Shown here piece after piece: positions 1 to 13,400 of a stretch of 64,000 nt of DNA. Location of the stretch: positions 10,630,401-10,694,400 of the forward strand of contig NC_080716.1 in NCBI RefSeq assembly GCF_019097595.1, in the 5' to 3' direction. The translations under genes were made by a program, and so were the position numbers. Origin of the DNA: Hemibagrus wyckioides. Lineage: Eukaryota; Chordata; Actinopteri; Siluriformes; Bagridae. Under the pieces are notes generated by a model. That model did not search any database. It was not told where the DNA came from and worked only from the letters and a program-made list of their open reading frames with translations. Each line of letters begins with the position of its first letter. The first letter of the stretch is position 1.

Positions 1-1531
1 TTAAGGCAGGGTGGAGAAGAAGTGTATTTTGGGCTCATCACACAAAACCACGTGTGTTACTGCCCTCTTGCTCACCTTACATAAATATCAAACAGTAACA
101 TTTCAAGGGCTATAGAAGGAGACGGCCATTGCGTGTGCACTCAGCTGAATGCTGAGTAAATGTAAGTCTTGCTGCCTTGCTCTGACCGACTTTCCTGCTT
201 TGGTCTTTGTGTTGGTAATCAGTCTGACAAGAATATTTTGTGCATGTTAATGACTGTGGGTGTGTGTGTATGTTTTAGAAATTTTTGATTAAATATCTAT
301 GACGTGGAACCTGTACACTTGACTAAGTGCATGTGATGCAGTGAAGCTGTCAGTAATACTTCAATACAATTATACAAAACCTCTAGCCATAATTGTTTTA
401 ACATGAAACCAGTCCCATGCAGAATTTAAGCAAGCTTTTGACTTTTCTTGTGTGGCATGGCATTTTGGGTAATGTAGGTAATGTACAATGTCCTGTATAC
501 CTGCACATTCATGCCGTTATCTAATCAGCCAATCATGTGGCAGCAGCACAGCACTTGGCAGGAGCTTCACATCAGACATCAATGTGTGACCCCAATCATG
601 GCATGGCTGTTCATACCAGAAAGGCCGGTTTGAGTATTTCAGAAACTGCTGATCTCTGGGATTTTCACACACAACAATCTTTAATGGTTAAAAAATCCTG
701 TAAGTGAAGGGGTTGCTGACTGAAACAGCTTGTTGTTGAAAGACAGCAGAGGTGATTGACCCTCTCTGAGCTGACAGGAAGTCTACAGTATCTCAAATAA
801 GCATTCTTTACAGCTGTGGTGAGTAGAAAGGCAGTGCTTTCCTGGGCACAGACTCCCACAAACTGGACCGCTGAAGACCGGAAGAATGCCCCCCCGTTGA
901 ATCTTCAGCTTGATTGTGCCCAGGACAGCCTCAGATTCTTGTTCTTGGCTGACGGGAGTGGACCCTGATGTGGTCCTGCCTGTTGCTCAACTACCTCAAG
1001 TTTCAATTTTGTCTGCATGCTGAGATGCTTTTCTGCTCAACACAACACGTTTGCTTATACGAGTTACTGTATCCTTCCTTCCTAGCTAGCTCACATTGAT
1101 TTGTTCATTATATATTTTCAGCCAAATGCTCAATTAGCGTGTATGCTGATGTCTCTAGTACTACTGTAGTGACTTTCGATCTATGAAGCGGAACACAAAC
1201 GTGCCAAACACAGATGAGAAGAGTGATACACACAGTGAAATGCCCCAGAGTGGTTATAAGACCTATACGCACCACTAGACCAGTCAAATTAATGGACTGG
1301 AAGGAACTCTTGTGTAAAAATGTATAAACCTTGCCTGAGAGCTCATCACAAACACTGACATACATTTTGAACAATGACATTTTTCTAAATATAATGGCAA
1401 TATGTTGATAGATAAAATATGTTAAATGTCTTGATTTTTATGTTTTGATTTTTGTTGACGAAACCTTCATTTATTTGGGCTTGCAGTTTTGCTGTGTCAT
1501 CGTAACACCTACTGTTCTTCCTCCATGTTAG
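1..1531. other. scrib intron, left edge of window
   Basis: No exon was found. An old Tc1-like remnant occupies about 485-990. The rest shows nothing recognisable. The first half of the PDZ2 coding sequence must lie left of position 1. Confidence 0.6.
485..990. mobile_element. Degenerate Tc1-like element with a rearranged end
   Basis: Words typical of a fish Tc1-like element occur in order: CATTCATGCCGTTATCTAATC, CAATCATGTGGCAGCAGCAC, GGTTTGAGTATTTCAGAAAC, GGGATTTTCACACACAACA, then GCTGTGGTGAGTAG and GAAGACCGGAAGAATGCC. The following stretch (about 895-965: TTGTGCCCAGGACAGCCTCAG, GGCTGACGGGAGTGGACCC) reads as the reverse complement of the internal part of the same element. No ORF survives. 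Confidence 0.6.
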
Positions 1532-4475
1532 GGAATCTTCATCTCTCGCATTGCTGAAGGAGGTGCTGCTCATAGAGACAATATCCTTCACGTGGGAGAC
1601 AGAGTCATATCTGTGAGTGAAGTTCACTCTCTCTCTTTCTTTCTTTCTCTCTCACTAAGATAGCATAAAATTAAGGAAGTTGTTTGTGTTGGCACTATAA
1701 ATGAACCACGGGACAGATTTAATATGCCCTGCTTAGTTATTGAATCTGTTTCACAAAAATGACCCTTCTGCATGCTCTCAACCTTCTGCCTTTTTTCCTC
1801 TTCTTTTGCTGAAGACGACACATGGTTGTGTTGTAAGTGTGTCATTATGTGTAACTATGTACCCCCACCCTCCCCAACTGTTCTGCATTTATTTTAATAT
1901 AGATGGATTTCCAATTTCAGCTGTTCTTGATCTCTCCTTAACCCTCCTTATCTCTTTTTGAGTTCATGCTATTTCACTGTCCTCGCATGGACACATTAAC
2001 ACACTTCTTATTGCTTGCCTGGTGTTGACCACTGTAATGAGAGGGTGGGGTGGGGGGGATTCTGTGGGTCTATGGGTAAGTTGTTGACTTGTTATAATAG
2101 CAGCAGCCAATGGTAAGCGCCGATACTGAATGGTCAGTGCTGGTCTCTGTCACTATTGTGAAATTAACCAACTGATAGTCTAATTTAGGAGTAGACTAGT
2201 TTAAGAAGTACTTGGGCTATTAGTTTTACACAGTCTGAGTGTTTTATTCCGTTGCCTTTGTCAGTTTAAGGCCACACTTTTGAAGAGTAAAAGGGTTTAA
2301 AATTGGTAAAGGCAAACCTGAGAATTTTAAGATATTAACAATTTCAGATATTGACTAGCTAGTTAGTCGAAAATAAACTCAACACACTATTATGGAAGAT
2401 TTTAAGCATAACTAGATGTAGTTAAGAAAGAGATGAATAAGCATATAAGTTGTATTTGAGCTGGGTTTTGAAAAGTTTGCTGCAAAGCTTATGCTTTCCT
2501 TCTTGCACGCTTTCGGTGGCTGAAACATTTCTTTGGTTTTCACTCCTCTTTTCACCCTTAATCAGGCTAAACGAACCCCTTGCTTGGGGCTGTATGCATG
2601 TTTATCACTTAAAGACCAAATCTTTGAAATCATAGCATAAATTATACCTTAAATAAGTTTGTGGTTAATTGAGTGTGCTGTAGTGGTGCCGTTTTGAAGT
2701 TTGTTTCAGCTAATATCTGCCTGAATGAAAAAAATGTATGGCTATATGAATTGTCTAACATAAATACACATGTACCTGTTAGCGATTACAATATAATGAT
2801 GATGCTTAGTTCCTAAGCATGACCCGCTGCCTCCATCAAGTCCAGCGCTGCTGGTTCGACTCCCCTCACCTTCCGCTCACCTTTTGTGGTGTGTGACTTG
2901 CTTTAGATCAATGGTGTAGACATGACAGAAGCCAGACATGACCAAGCAGTAGCGCTGCTTACCGGCACGTCCCCTACCATCTCGCTGCTAGTGGAGCGGG
3001 AACAAGCGAGCACGGGCGGCTCCCCGGGCCGAACACGCTCCCACTCACCTCCTCCTCCCGAGCCCTCAGACTCACCAGATCAAGATGAGGCTGGAGATGA
3101 CCGCTTGGGGAACCATCTCATGGAGGATGAGTACCCCATAGAGGTGAGAGCCTTCAAAAGTATTCAGCAAGACAATATTTTACAGGACTTTTTGATGACT
3201 GAAAATATAATCAGGGTTTGTTTATCGGATATTTATATGTATACATAAAATGGGAACCTGTAGTTTTTTTTAATAGATTATTTGATGATGAGAATTGATT
3301 TTAGGGTTGTAAGATACTGCATGAAGCCGCTTTGCTTATTTTTGTCACCTCTTTTTCTTGGAACATAACATAAATGCATCCCAGAGAAAATGGTGCACGG
3401 TATGAATGCTTTCTTGTGGATGTGTTGTGATAGCGTTTGTCCCTTCTGAAGACTTTGTAGGGAATTGTTTTAAAAGCATTGTGCTGTTTAATTCGAGTGC
3501 AGTGATTTTGAAACAGTTTCATTCAGTAGTTTTTATTTTTAGAAAAGTTAACACTGAATAGAGAGCAACTTTCAGTAGGTTAAATGTGATATATTATGAC
3601 ATTGTATCTTGCCCTCACAGGAAGTGACACTAGTGAAAACGGGTGGTCCTCTGGGTCTGAGCATCGTCGGGGGCAGTGACCATGCCAGCCACCCATTTGG
3701 CATCACTGAACCAGGAGTATTTATATCAAAGGTAACTTTTTTTGCCAAGCTTTGCCAGCAGCTTAATATAAAATGTTTGTTTTACATTTTCTGAATACCT
3801 TTTTCATGTGTAAATAGGTGATCCCTCATGGCTTAGCCTGTCAGAGTGGATTACGTGTTGGTGATCGCATCCTAGAGGTAAACTCCATTGACCTGCGACA
3901 CGCCACCCACCAGGAGGCTGTCAAAGCTTTGCTCTCTAACAGCAAGGAGATCCGCATGCTGGTTCGCAGAGACCCCTCACCACCTGGCATGCAGGTACGT
4001 ACACATAGACACCCACAAACCTTTTAGATGGAGCATGCCCTCAGATACACTGGAGTGTGAGAATGAATTCCCTGGTCTCAATGTGTGCAGGAAATTGTAA
4101 TTCACAAGCAGCCTGGAGAGAAGCTTGGCATCAGCATCCGAGGAGGAGCCAGAGGGCATGCAGGCAACCCCTTTGATCCAACAGATGAGGGAATTTTCAT
4201 CTCCAAGGTAAAAATGTGATTTTTGAGCATATCTCATGCTTACTAGGCTGGGAGGAAGGAATGTTACATTTATCTCTGCTGTTTAGGTGAGCTCCAGTGG
4301 TGCCGCAGCACGAGATGGCCGTCTGAGGCTGGGTATGCGAATCCTGGAGGTGGGCAATCACAGTCTCCTTGGTATGACTCACACGGAGGCAGTCAGAGTG
4401 TTGCGTGCCACGGGAGATACCTTGGTCATGCTGGTGTGTGATGGCTTTGACCCCAGAAACGTCGCTGGCGTGGAG
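1532..4475 (+). other. scrib: scrib exons encoding PDZ2 (partial), PDZ3 and PDZ4
   Basis: Six exons, all starting and ending in phase 0. Exons 1532-1612 and 2907-3143 give the end of PDZ2 ([15 protein letters not shown]) plus a Ser/Pro linker. Exons 3621-3731 and 3818-3994 give PDZ3, including GVFISKVIPHGLA and GDRILEVN. Exons 4091-4207 and 4287-4475 give PDZ4, including GIFISK and the RILEVG strand. In each domain an intron falls just after the GIFISK/GVFISK strand or its counterpart, so the domains share an exon boundary pattern. This fits origin by domain duplication. In other vertebrates these PDZ domains bind beta-PIX, Vangl2 and similar C-terminal ligands (family knowledge). Confidence 0.93.
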
Positions 4476-7400
4476 GTAAATTTTCAGCTGAAACTCTGAC
4501 TGCACACACAAGAACGAGGCCCAAAACACTCAGATGTGGTTTTCCTCTCTGTTCTTTACCCAGGCATCTCCAGGTGTCATTGCCAACCCATTTGCTGGTG
4601 GAATTGTTCGAAAGAACAGCATGGAGAGCATCTCCTCAATAGACAGAGATTTGAGCCCTGAAGAGATGGACATCATGCAGAAGGTGAGCTGTTTGTACAT
4701 CAGTCTGTAGGACATTTCTTAGGGGACGTTAGAGGCAGGAATAAAAAAAAAAAGGAACCATGTTGCCATTTTCTTCCAAAAGGAGGTTGAGATGGTGAGA
4801 GAGACGTCTCAGTGGGAGCGGGAGGAGATGGAGAAAGTGGTGAGTGGACTCACAAACGCAGGGCTCTCATAGGTTTGTCATAGAGGACATGGGTTCAGGG
4901 CAACAGCAGAAGCTTTTCCAAATTCCTGACAGCTTCCCTTATGACTTGTGCTAATATATGTGGGTTCTGTCCTTTTTCTTCCTCTCTTTTCCCCTCTTTT
5001 CCCCCAACACTTCCTGAATGGACATGGGTGTCATTCTCACTCTCACCCTTTCATTCATTCATTTTATTAACATCTCTCTTGCCACATTTTCCCCCATTGC
5101 ATTATTCATTTGTGCCCAACGTCATTTCTTTCCCCATCGTTTGAATGGACGTATGCGTGTGTCCACTGGCCATGTGTCCATTACTTTTTGGTCTATGACC
5201 ACATTTGTGTGACTGGTCACCCCCAACCCCTCCTCCTTTACCCCCTCCTCTCAACCCCCTTTCCGCTGAAGGAGCGTATGCGCTTGGAGCGTGAAGCGGC
5301 TACTCGTCTGCTGGAGGAGGAGACTGAGGTGAGGCTTTATGCCCCAGCTGCTTTGGGATATCCTGGGCCATCTGAGGGCAACACTTTGCTCTGGAGTTGA
5401 ATTGCAGCCGCACATCTGCTTGTTCCTTATGAAACACTGATCTTTAAATCTTAACAAACAATTATGCTGTTGCACCGCTTCTATTGTACTGCTGAAACAA
5501 AACGTATAATATGACAGTGTAATGGTTTATTGTAATTTTTCTGCAGAGCATGAGCACTGGACCTCTGAAACTGGACTACAAGACACTGGCAGCTCTTCCC
5601 ACAACCAGCCTGCAGAGGGTCAATCGGGTGAGTCTGGACCTCTGACTGTTTCCATACAGGACACGTTTCCTGATCATCCATTTACACACCTTCAACTTTC
5701 ATGAATGTGGTGCTAAAGAACATTGACAAATACCAGTGTATCTGTGCTAGTCGTAGTAACCATAGAAAGACCAGGAAAATTTTCTAAGAAGGCTTTGTGT
5801 ACACAACGATTCTTAACACTATATTGTATACACCGATTAGGCATAACATTATGAGCAGTGAGAGGTGAAGTGAATAACACTGATTATCTCCTCATCATGG
5901 CACCTGTTAGTGGGTGGGATATATTAGGCAGCAAGTGAACATTTTGTCCTCAAAGTTGATGTGTTAGAAGCAGGAAAAATGGGCAAGTGTAAGGATTTGA
6001 GCGAGTTTGACAAGGCCCAAATTGTGATGTCTAGACCACTGGATCAGATCATCTCCAAAACTGCAGCTCTTGTGGGGTGTTCCCGGTCTGCAGTGGTCAG
6101 TATCTATCAAAAGTGGTCCAAGGAAGGAACAGTGGTGAACCAGAGACAGGGTCATGGGCGGCCAAGGCTCATTGATGCACGTGGGGAGTGAAGGCTGGCC
6201 CGTGTGATCTGCTCCAACAGACGAGCTACTGTTGCTCAAACTGCTGAAGAAGTTAATACTGGTTCTGATAGAAAGGTGTCAGAATACACAGTGCATGATG
6301 GGTCAGGGCTGTTTTGGCAGCAAAAGGAGGACCATGTAAACCATAATAACATTCTAGTTACCACCTTTGCTGATTTTGCAAGTCAATTAAATGATATTGT
6401 GAATATGGCAATTTTGATCATTTAAAACTGAAAATTTAAAATCGGATGTTTTAGTAGCAGGTACACATTTTGGTAACTATTGTGAAGGACTATCTTTGCA
6501 TTGCTGTGCAAATAAATGCATCGATGCTCTTTCGCCATGTCCTTTGGGTTATGTTTACTCTGCAGAACACACTCCTGACTTCTTGATCATAATTTAGTCA
6601 TGCCAAGTTGCAGAAATACCTACATACTTATTCAGTCTTCTGTAGCTCAGACAGTGCGGTGTGACTGGTTTCTTATTCTCAGGAGTGATCTGTACAGAGG
6701 TATTAGGATGACAGCTGACAAGTGCTCAGAGGTTATTTTAAAAATGATAGTATGTGAGTGGTTGGTTGGACATGCTAGTCATGGGTGGGTGGGCCGGTCA
6801 CTGAGGAGGAAGGTTCCCATGATAGTGCTTAATCACTTCTCTAAGAGTTTTGTATCAGCAGACGAAGAGCAAACCACAAATCTCTGACCCTGTAATTCGC
6901 TTTGGAGTGAGTTTCTGTACTAATTTCTTTTCTAAACCTTTTCTATTTCCATTTTCTTAAATCCTTCTGTCTACTTTTCATTGTGTAATTTTTTTTTTAA
7001 ACTGATTGTGTTTTTGTTTTTTCATACATTTTGAATGTGGCTTTACCTAGTTGCACTTATTTTGGATAGAAACTTGACATAGGTCTGGTTGTCGTCATGC
7101 TGTAGTAGGTATATCATTATTTTAGATTTATGTTGTATCGATGCTTAGATTTTAATATGAGCTACAATATTTTCTATTAGCTACAGTATATTTACTTATA
7201 CTGTTATTGTGTGTGCCATTTTACTTATTGCTTGATAAAAAAGATAAGCTGTTATTAATTTCTTAATCAAGTTAGTGATTTATACGCATGACGGTTTTAA
7301 ATATAGCTAGATCTAAATGTATTTCCACATTGAGCGTGTTTGCATTTTTGAACATTTAGCCTACTTCGGGCATGCAGCTGTTGGCAAAGCCGTTCAAGGA

Positions 7401-10400
7401 GAGTGATCTAGTGCAAGAAGAAGGAAGGGGGGAGTTAGCTCATGGGAACGTATCATAGACTTATCACAGTATCATCTAGACATATTTTGTCAGGAGTAGA
7501 GGCTTGTAATGTTGAGTTCAGTGATGTTTCTCTGCATGAATATTTAGACTAGGTATTGAACTATGTGCAGTGAGATTGAAACGAGAAATGCCACTTGCCT
7601 CTTATCTTAACGGACTCATTAGCTATTTTCAGTCTCTCAGTGCTTTTTGACTGATAGGCATTTTATTATCTCAGAAAATGAGCTCTTTCTGTGTGTAGTG
7701 CAAATGATAAATACAGTCATGTCCTTAATAAACCGTGGAGTGTGACATAGTGTGCAGCTGTCTTTACTGAAAGGTCTTTGGGTTGCATTCCTCTCCACTG
7801 ACCTTGTTCTCTGAGCATAGAGCACCAACCCCCATGCATTACAGCACCACTGTTATCAAGGTGACTATTTTCAGAGTGGTGGTATTGCCCAGGCTAGATT
7901 TGGAAGTCTCAAATTTAGTAGTCATAGGATTTGCTGAGTGATCTTTATGCCTGGACTTAATGACTCTTTATCCAATGTGGCTATCAAAGCTGACCATAGA
8001 GATCTTAGCAATAGAGAGATTTTGTCTTGGCAAAGTGTTTTCACACAGAGGCAGATATTGACCAGTAGTGAGACATGTTGTGGTAACTCTAAACTGTGAT
8101 ATATCTCTCCAAGATGGGATAGCTGTATATAGATCATAATATGACTGGCTGTTTAGTCTTATGACATCTGTTTCCGATCAGTTTTTTTTTCCTCTTTTGT
8201 TTCCTTCTTGCTTTACCTGTATTATTTTCACTCTTACACCCCTCTTTCATTACTCTCTCACTCTTCAGCTGTCTTCTTCTTTTACTGAATCCTGTCCCAT
8301 GGAGAGTGCTCTTCAGGCCAGGTCGTCTGGCACTATAGAACCCCTGTGCTTTGAGAAAGCTCACGCAACCCTGTACCATGTAGATGCCCCTGTCCTTCCC
8401 TCATCCTCACTGTGCTCAATTACAACCCCAGCAGCACCCAGACAAACCGCAGCTATGCCGCAGGACCCGAGTCCATCAGCCCCAGTCACAGAGGAAACAC
8501 AGGAAGAGGAGTGTCTCGTGGACTCTCAGCCAATCTGTTTCAAAGAAAATCCTTTCCTGGTAGCTAATCGTAAGAGTAAGGGCCGTCCGCTCGAGGAACG
8601 CGTTCTTTCAGGGCCACCCACAGGTTATGGCAGGCAGGGGCAGCTTCAGACCTGGTTGTACAATAAGGCAAGCAAATTTGGGCGGTGTGTTTGTGATTTG
8701 AGGTTGTTGTTTTTTTTCTTCTTTGGAACCAGCATGGCCTGTCACTTTTATTAAGAAATGCAAAACTGCATCTGGAATTAGGTGGCATACCACTTAAAGA
8801 AAAAAATAACAAAACCACTCTAACACTAATTTGAGACAAAAGCATGCTTTGCTTTGCTTGTTAATTCTTATTTTGGTGAACCTAAAGAACAAGTTTGCAC
8901 ACCGTATGATCCCAGCATTAGCTGGTGGTACGAGCGATCATGGTGATGGGTTAGTCGCTCATTTTGCTACAAGGATGACCCTTTCAAGCCACTGGCATTT
9001 GAAGGTTCATTTTAGGTGATTGGAAATGCTTGAAATGTGAATTCAACAGGTGTTGATGAAAAATGGGCAAGAGAAGCCCCTCAGCCTTCACTATCTAGAA
9101 TCAATATATATTAGAATCAGTCATATATTATTTGACATTTTCTGCAAATGCATTAAAAATACAAAACAACTGAAGCCAAAAATAGCGCACTCTGTGCTAT
9201 ACATTTTCGAAAATATACATACACGTCAATCATCTTACTGTAACTTTGTGATGGGATACGTGATTTCTTAAAGTATTGTATGTATGTAATTATGTAATGA
9301 TTTTAAAGTCAAGACGGCAAACCAGCTTAGAGAGAGACCTTGATTACCAAATATAGCTCTGCCTTCTCACATATGCCACTTGTGCAACAAATAATAAAGT
9401 CTGCATGGCTTTCATGAACATCACTAGAGGTATAATGTAACTGTTTATATGCTTACTTAATCCCATGTCATCATTTCTAATTATTTTCCCACAGGTTCCA
9501 TCAGCTGAGCCCCCAAGAATTGACAGTCCTGTCCGGGAGCCACTTTATTCCCCAGGTTCTCAACTGGTGAGTCCGTGAATGCTCAGGACAATCTCCTGTG
9601 GATAATCATCTCATCACTTTTCTAGTTTGCTCTCCATTCCAAACAGGATGGACTGATTAGATGAGCTGTTTACTAGTTTTTGTCACCACTTACAACAAAT
9701 GATAATGGGATAAGTCATTTACTTCCTATTGTTGCTTAACTCATGCCTTCATTGACACCTCCTTTCCTAGCCATCATTTCGCCAGTCCTCATCCTCAGCC
9801 CCTGTCACACAAGGCAGGGAGACCCGATTCGTAAGTGGGCTGTCTGAGCACGACCTGCTAATTACGGCTTCCTCTGCTATTTCTCATCATGGTTTAATGA
9901 AACTAAATGGCTCGCAAATTAGCCTTGGTGGATTGACAAACTGCATTGTTGCTCTGTGGATAATGCGAGACCTCTTACAGTTGAATGAGGCTTAACACCC
10001 TTTACCTCCTGTGCTATTTCATAACATGTGATGTCAGAAAATCATTGCACTTTTGCCTATGATGACGGTCAGGACTGTAGAACAAGACCAGGGTGACTAG
10101 ATGTATATTAAAAGCTCAACTGTGATTTTTGGTTCTTTAATTTCTAATGGGCTCTGCTAGCTGTCCCCTGCTCTTGACATTGTATCTAGCTGGTGCCTGC
10201 ATAATGCTGGTTTGGTGCTGAGGTTTTAGGTTTGCTTCTCCACAGAAAGGAGATTCACATGTTTTTCACACCATGCGTAATTTTGCTTCATTCCAGGCAA
10301 GCATTCATTTATCCTCCAATGTGACTGGCAAGGACAATTCATCTGTGAGTGTCCAAAAAAAAGCAGAGACAGATTTAGCTTAATTTTTCTGTTAGCAGCT

Positions 10401-13400
10401 ACATTGTGATGATAAATCACCTGTATATGGCGTTCTTCATGCTAAGGAAGTATCATGATTGTGGTGTTGATTCACTAAAATGTATTTTTCCTCTGTTGCT
10501 TCTAGACCAAGCCTGGTGCCATCCAGCCTATCTCACGGGCGCGGCCTCCTGCCTCTCCAGTCAATCAGGACGGTCACAGTAGTCCCAACCCTTTCCAGCA
10601 TGGCCCTTCCCCCATCAACTCCCAGACCACTGTAAGATTCCTCACAACTGTCTAGACTACATTCCGTTCCTCCACCACCTGTCCTTAAGTATCCGATTCA
10701 CTAAAAGACACACCTGTTGTCACCTGTCAGTTGTCATGTCATATGTTTCAGTTTTGGAAGTGATACGATGCTGTTGGAACATCACAACACATCATTTTAA
10801 CCACACTCATGTCAGGGGTAAAGGGGTACTGAGATATTTAAGAGCATCAAACACACTAATGGAGTTTCCTACATCTGCAAGACATATTGTATATCCATAT
10901 GCCATGCACACTTATCCTTAATTACTTTCATCAGTGAATACAGATCCTTTCAGTCAGGGCTTGTAATCAGGGTCTTAGAGTTATCTCTAAATTTCAGCAC
11001 AGCTCCATCTATTATGCATTCAGCTTCCCCTCCCTTGTTTTTTTATTTTCTTCCATCTCTTCAGCCACAGTACACACATTCACTGCTTGCTTTCTAGCCA
11101 TGCATTATTGCTTCTCTCTCTCTAATTGTCTCTCCCATTTTGGTCGGTCCTCTGACCCCTTTATTCTCGACTCCTTGGCCTTTGAACCCTCTGTGCAGCC
11201 TCGTGCCCCATCCCCTGATACTTTCAACGAATTTCCCATCAATGCCAAGCAGGCTTATAAGGCGTTTGCTGCTGTGCCCCACTCAATGGCTGTGCTGGAG
11301 CCTCCACAGGTAGGGTAGAAGCTCCTAGCAGTTCTGAGCATGTCATGGTTGTTCTGACATCCATTACTGGTAGCAAAGCCTTCCCATTGGAGCCCATTCT
11401 TGAAGGCTTGTCTGCTGTTGGTCAGAGTCTTGCATGAATCATTTACATTCACTGTATTGTGTACTGTATATGGGTCTTCTGCACGGTACTAGTGACCATC
11501 TTATCCATCAGTGTCGTTTCTGGTTTGTTGTGGTATTTGACAGTGTGCAGTGTTAGAGAAACCCCAAGTAAATCCATGTACATTTTTAATTTACTAATTT
11601 GGTTGTTTGATAACTGCTTTTTTGGACATTTGTCCTCCGTACCTATTGCAAATTCTCCCTGTTCTGTATTTTTGGCAGGATCTCTATGGTCAGAGGAACA
11701 ACTTTCATCCAAAACCAACATTTCCAGAGGTACGTCTCTGTCTCGTAATGTCTTTGAATACTGTCTCTAATCCTGTACTCTTGAACCACACTTTATGGTA
11801 AATGATTGTTGACTGTTTTGCTGAGTATCATTACCCTCACTGTATGGTGCACTGCACTGAACTGTTAAGCAAAGAGGGCAATGTCCTACTTGTGGTACTG
11901 ATGGTGTGCCTCTAATGGCTCTTTCAGCCAGAGGAGTGTAATGAAGTGTTTATAGGTGAGGGTGAAGGAGGGGGCCTCAGCCCTCGCCCCTCCCTCTCAT
12001 CTGACCGTCGTGAGTACAGGAATCTGGCAGCTGTGCCACGCCTGTCTCGCCCCTCCCTGGAGTCTAAGGTATATGGCTTAACAGGGTCATCACTCCTCCT
12101 GTGCCCTCTTGCGTACAGCTGTACTGAATAACGTGCTTTTTTAACTACAGTGGTGGTGGGGCAAAAGTTTGTATCGCCTCAAACAGGTGACAAAGGACTG
12201 TGAGACCTTTCCTAATTCGGGGACTCTGATTAATCATTCTGCAGGTTAATTCAGTTTGGTGGCAGGCATGAATTGTTGTAAGTGCTGGGGGAATCCACAT
12301 CAAGACCTAAGCATGTTTTACTTTTGCATGACAATAACTATGTTCAGTATAATTTAGTCGTCTCATGACTTGCCAGTTAAAAAGCTATAAAGCTTGAAGA
12401 TATAATCTCATCATGCTGCGCTTTGTACCTATGCTTTCATCGTTTTTTTTCAATTGAGGTTAGAAATCATGCATTGTTGAGCGAAACCTGTGTTCTCAAT
12501 CTATTAATTTTGTTCACAGGGTCCTACAAAGTTCAAAACAAAACACTGTGTAGTTTTTTTTTTTTTTTTTGCTGTGTACATTATCATCTGAGCTACTGAC
12601 TTAGTTTTTTTTCCCCTACAGCCCCACACATCCTGCGGGAGAGGAAGCCCAGAGCAACGGTCTTTCAGAGACAGACAGAAGTACTTTGAGATTGATGTGA
12701 AGCAGCAGACACCAGACAGCAAACCCAAACCTCGTGTTTCACTGGTGGGAGAGGACGACCTGAAAAAAATGAAAGAGGAGGAAGGTCAGTGTTTATCTCA
12801 GTTTCTGCTCGTCACTGTTACAGTAAGTAACAGGTTTGTGTGAGTTTTGAAAGGAGACTGAGAAGAATTAACTGTTATTATTTCTGTGGTTATATTGTGA
12901 AATTATGTGATTCATACAGATGTTAGGTAAGACAAGTGAGAAGAATGCATTACTTTGATCATATGCAACTGTCTTATTATTTAGAACAGGTTCTACTACT
13001 ACATGCAGTCACATAGAAACAGGGTTGTGGTTCTGTCAAGGCCCAAATGATAACAGACTCAGCCCTGTCTCTGAAACTCAGCTAAGATTCTGTAATCACA
13101 GCTCATGGACACTGCATTATTTAAATAATAAAAAAAAGCTTAATTCCAGTTGATTCCAATAGCTTAATAACAAACTATCAAGACACTGTGTTCACATGCA
13201 TTGAGAAGTTGAAAGTCATTTATAGTGTGGCATCATTTCTAATTCCTCAGCAAAGAGAATTGAGCAGAGAGCACGGGAGTATATGCTGGATGAGGATGAG
13301 GATGATGAAGAGGAAGATTTGGCGAAGCAGGTGGCACAGATGAAGGCTCAGGGCAAGGTTGTTCTGGATGGGGTCGAGTACAAGGTTGAGTCTGTCAGCG

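Noticed and set aside
2815..2875. SINE B-box-like GGTTCGACTCC in a scrib intron
   Set aside because: Only the short box is seen, without a tRNA-like head or repeated body elsewhere in the window.
8161..8268. Use of the upstream ATG for the 8161-8754 open frame
   Set aside because: This part is a pyrimidine-rich intron end before the acceptor at 8267-8268; the frame is open by chance.
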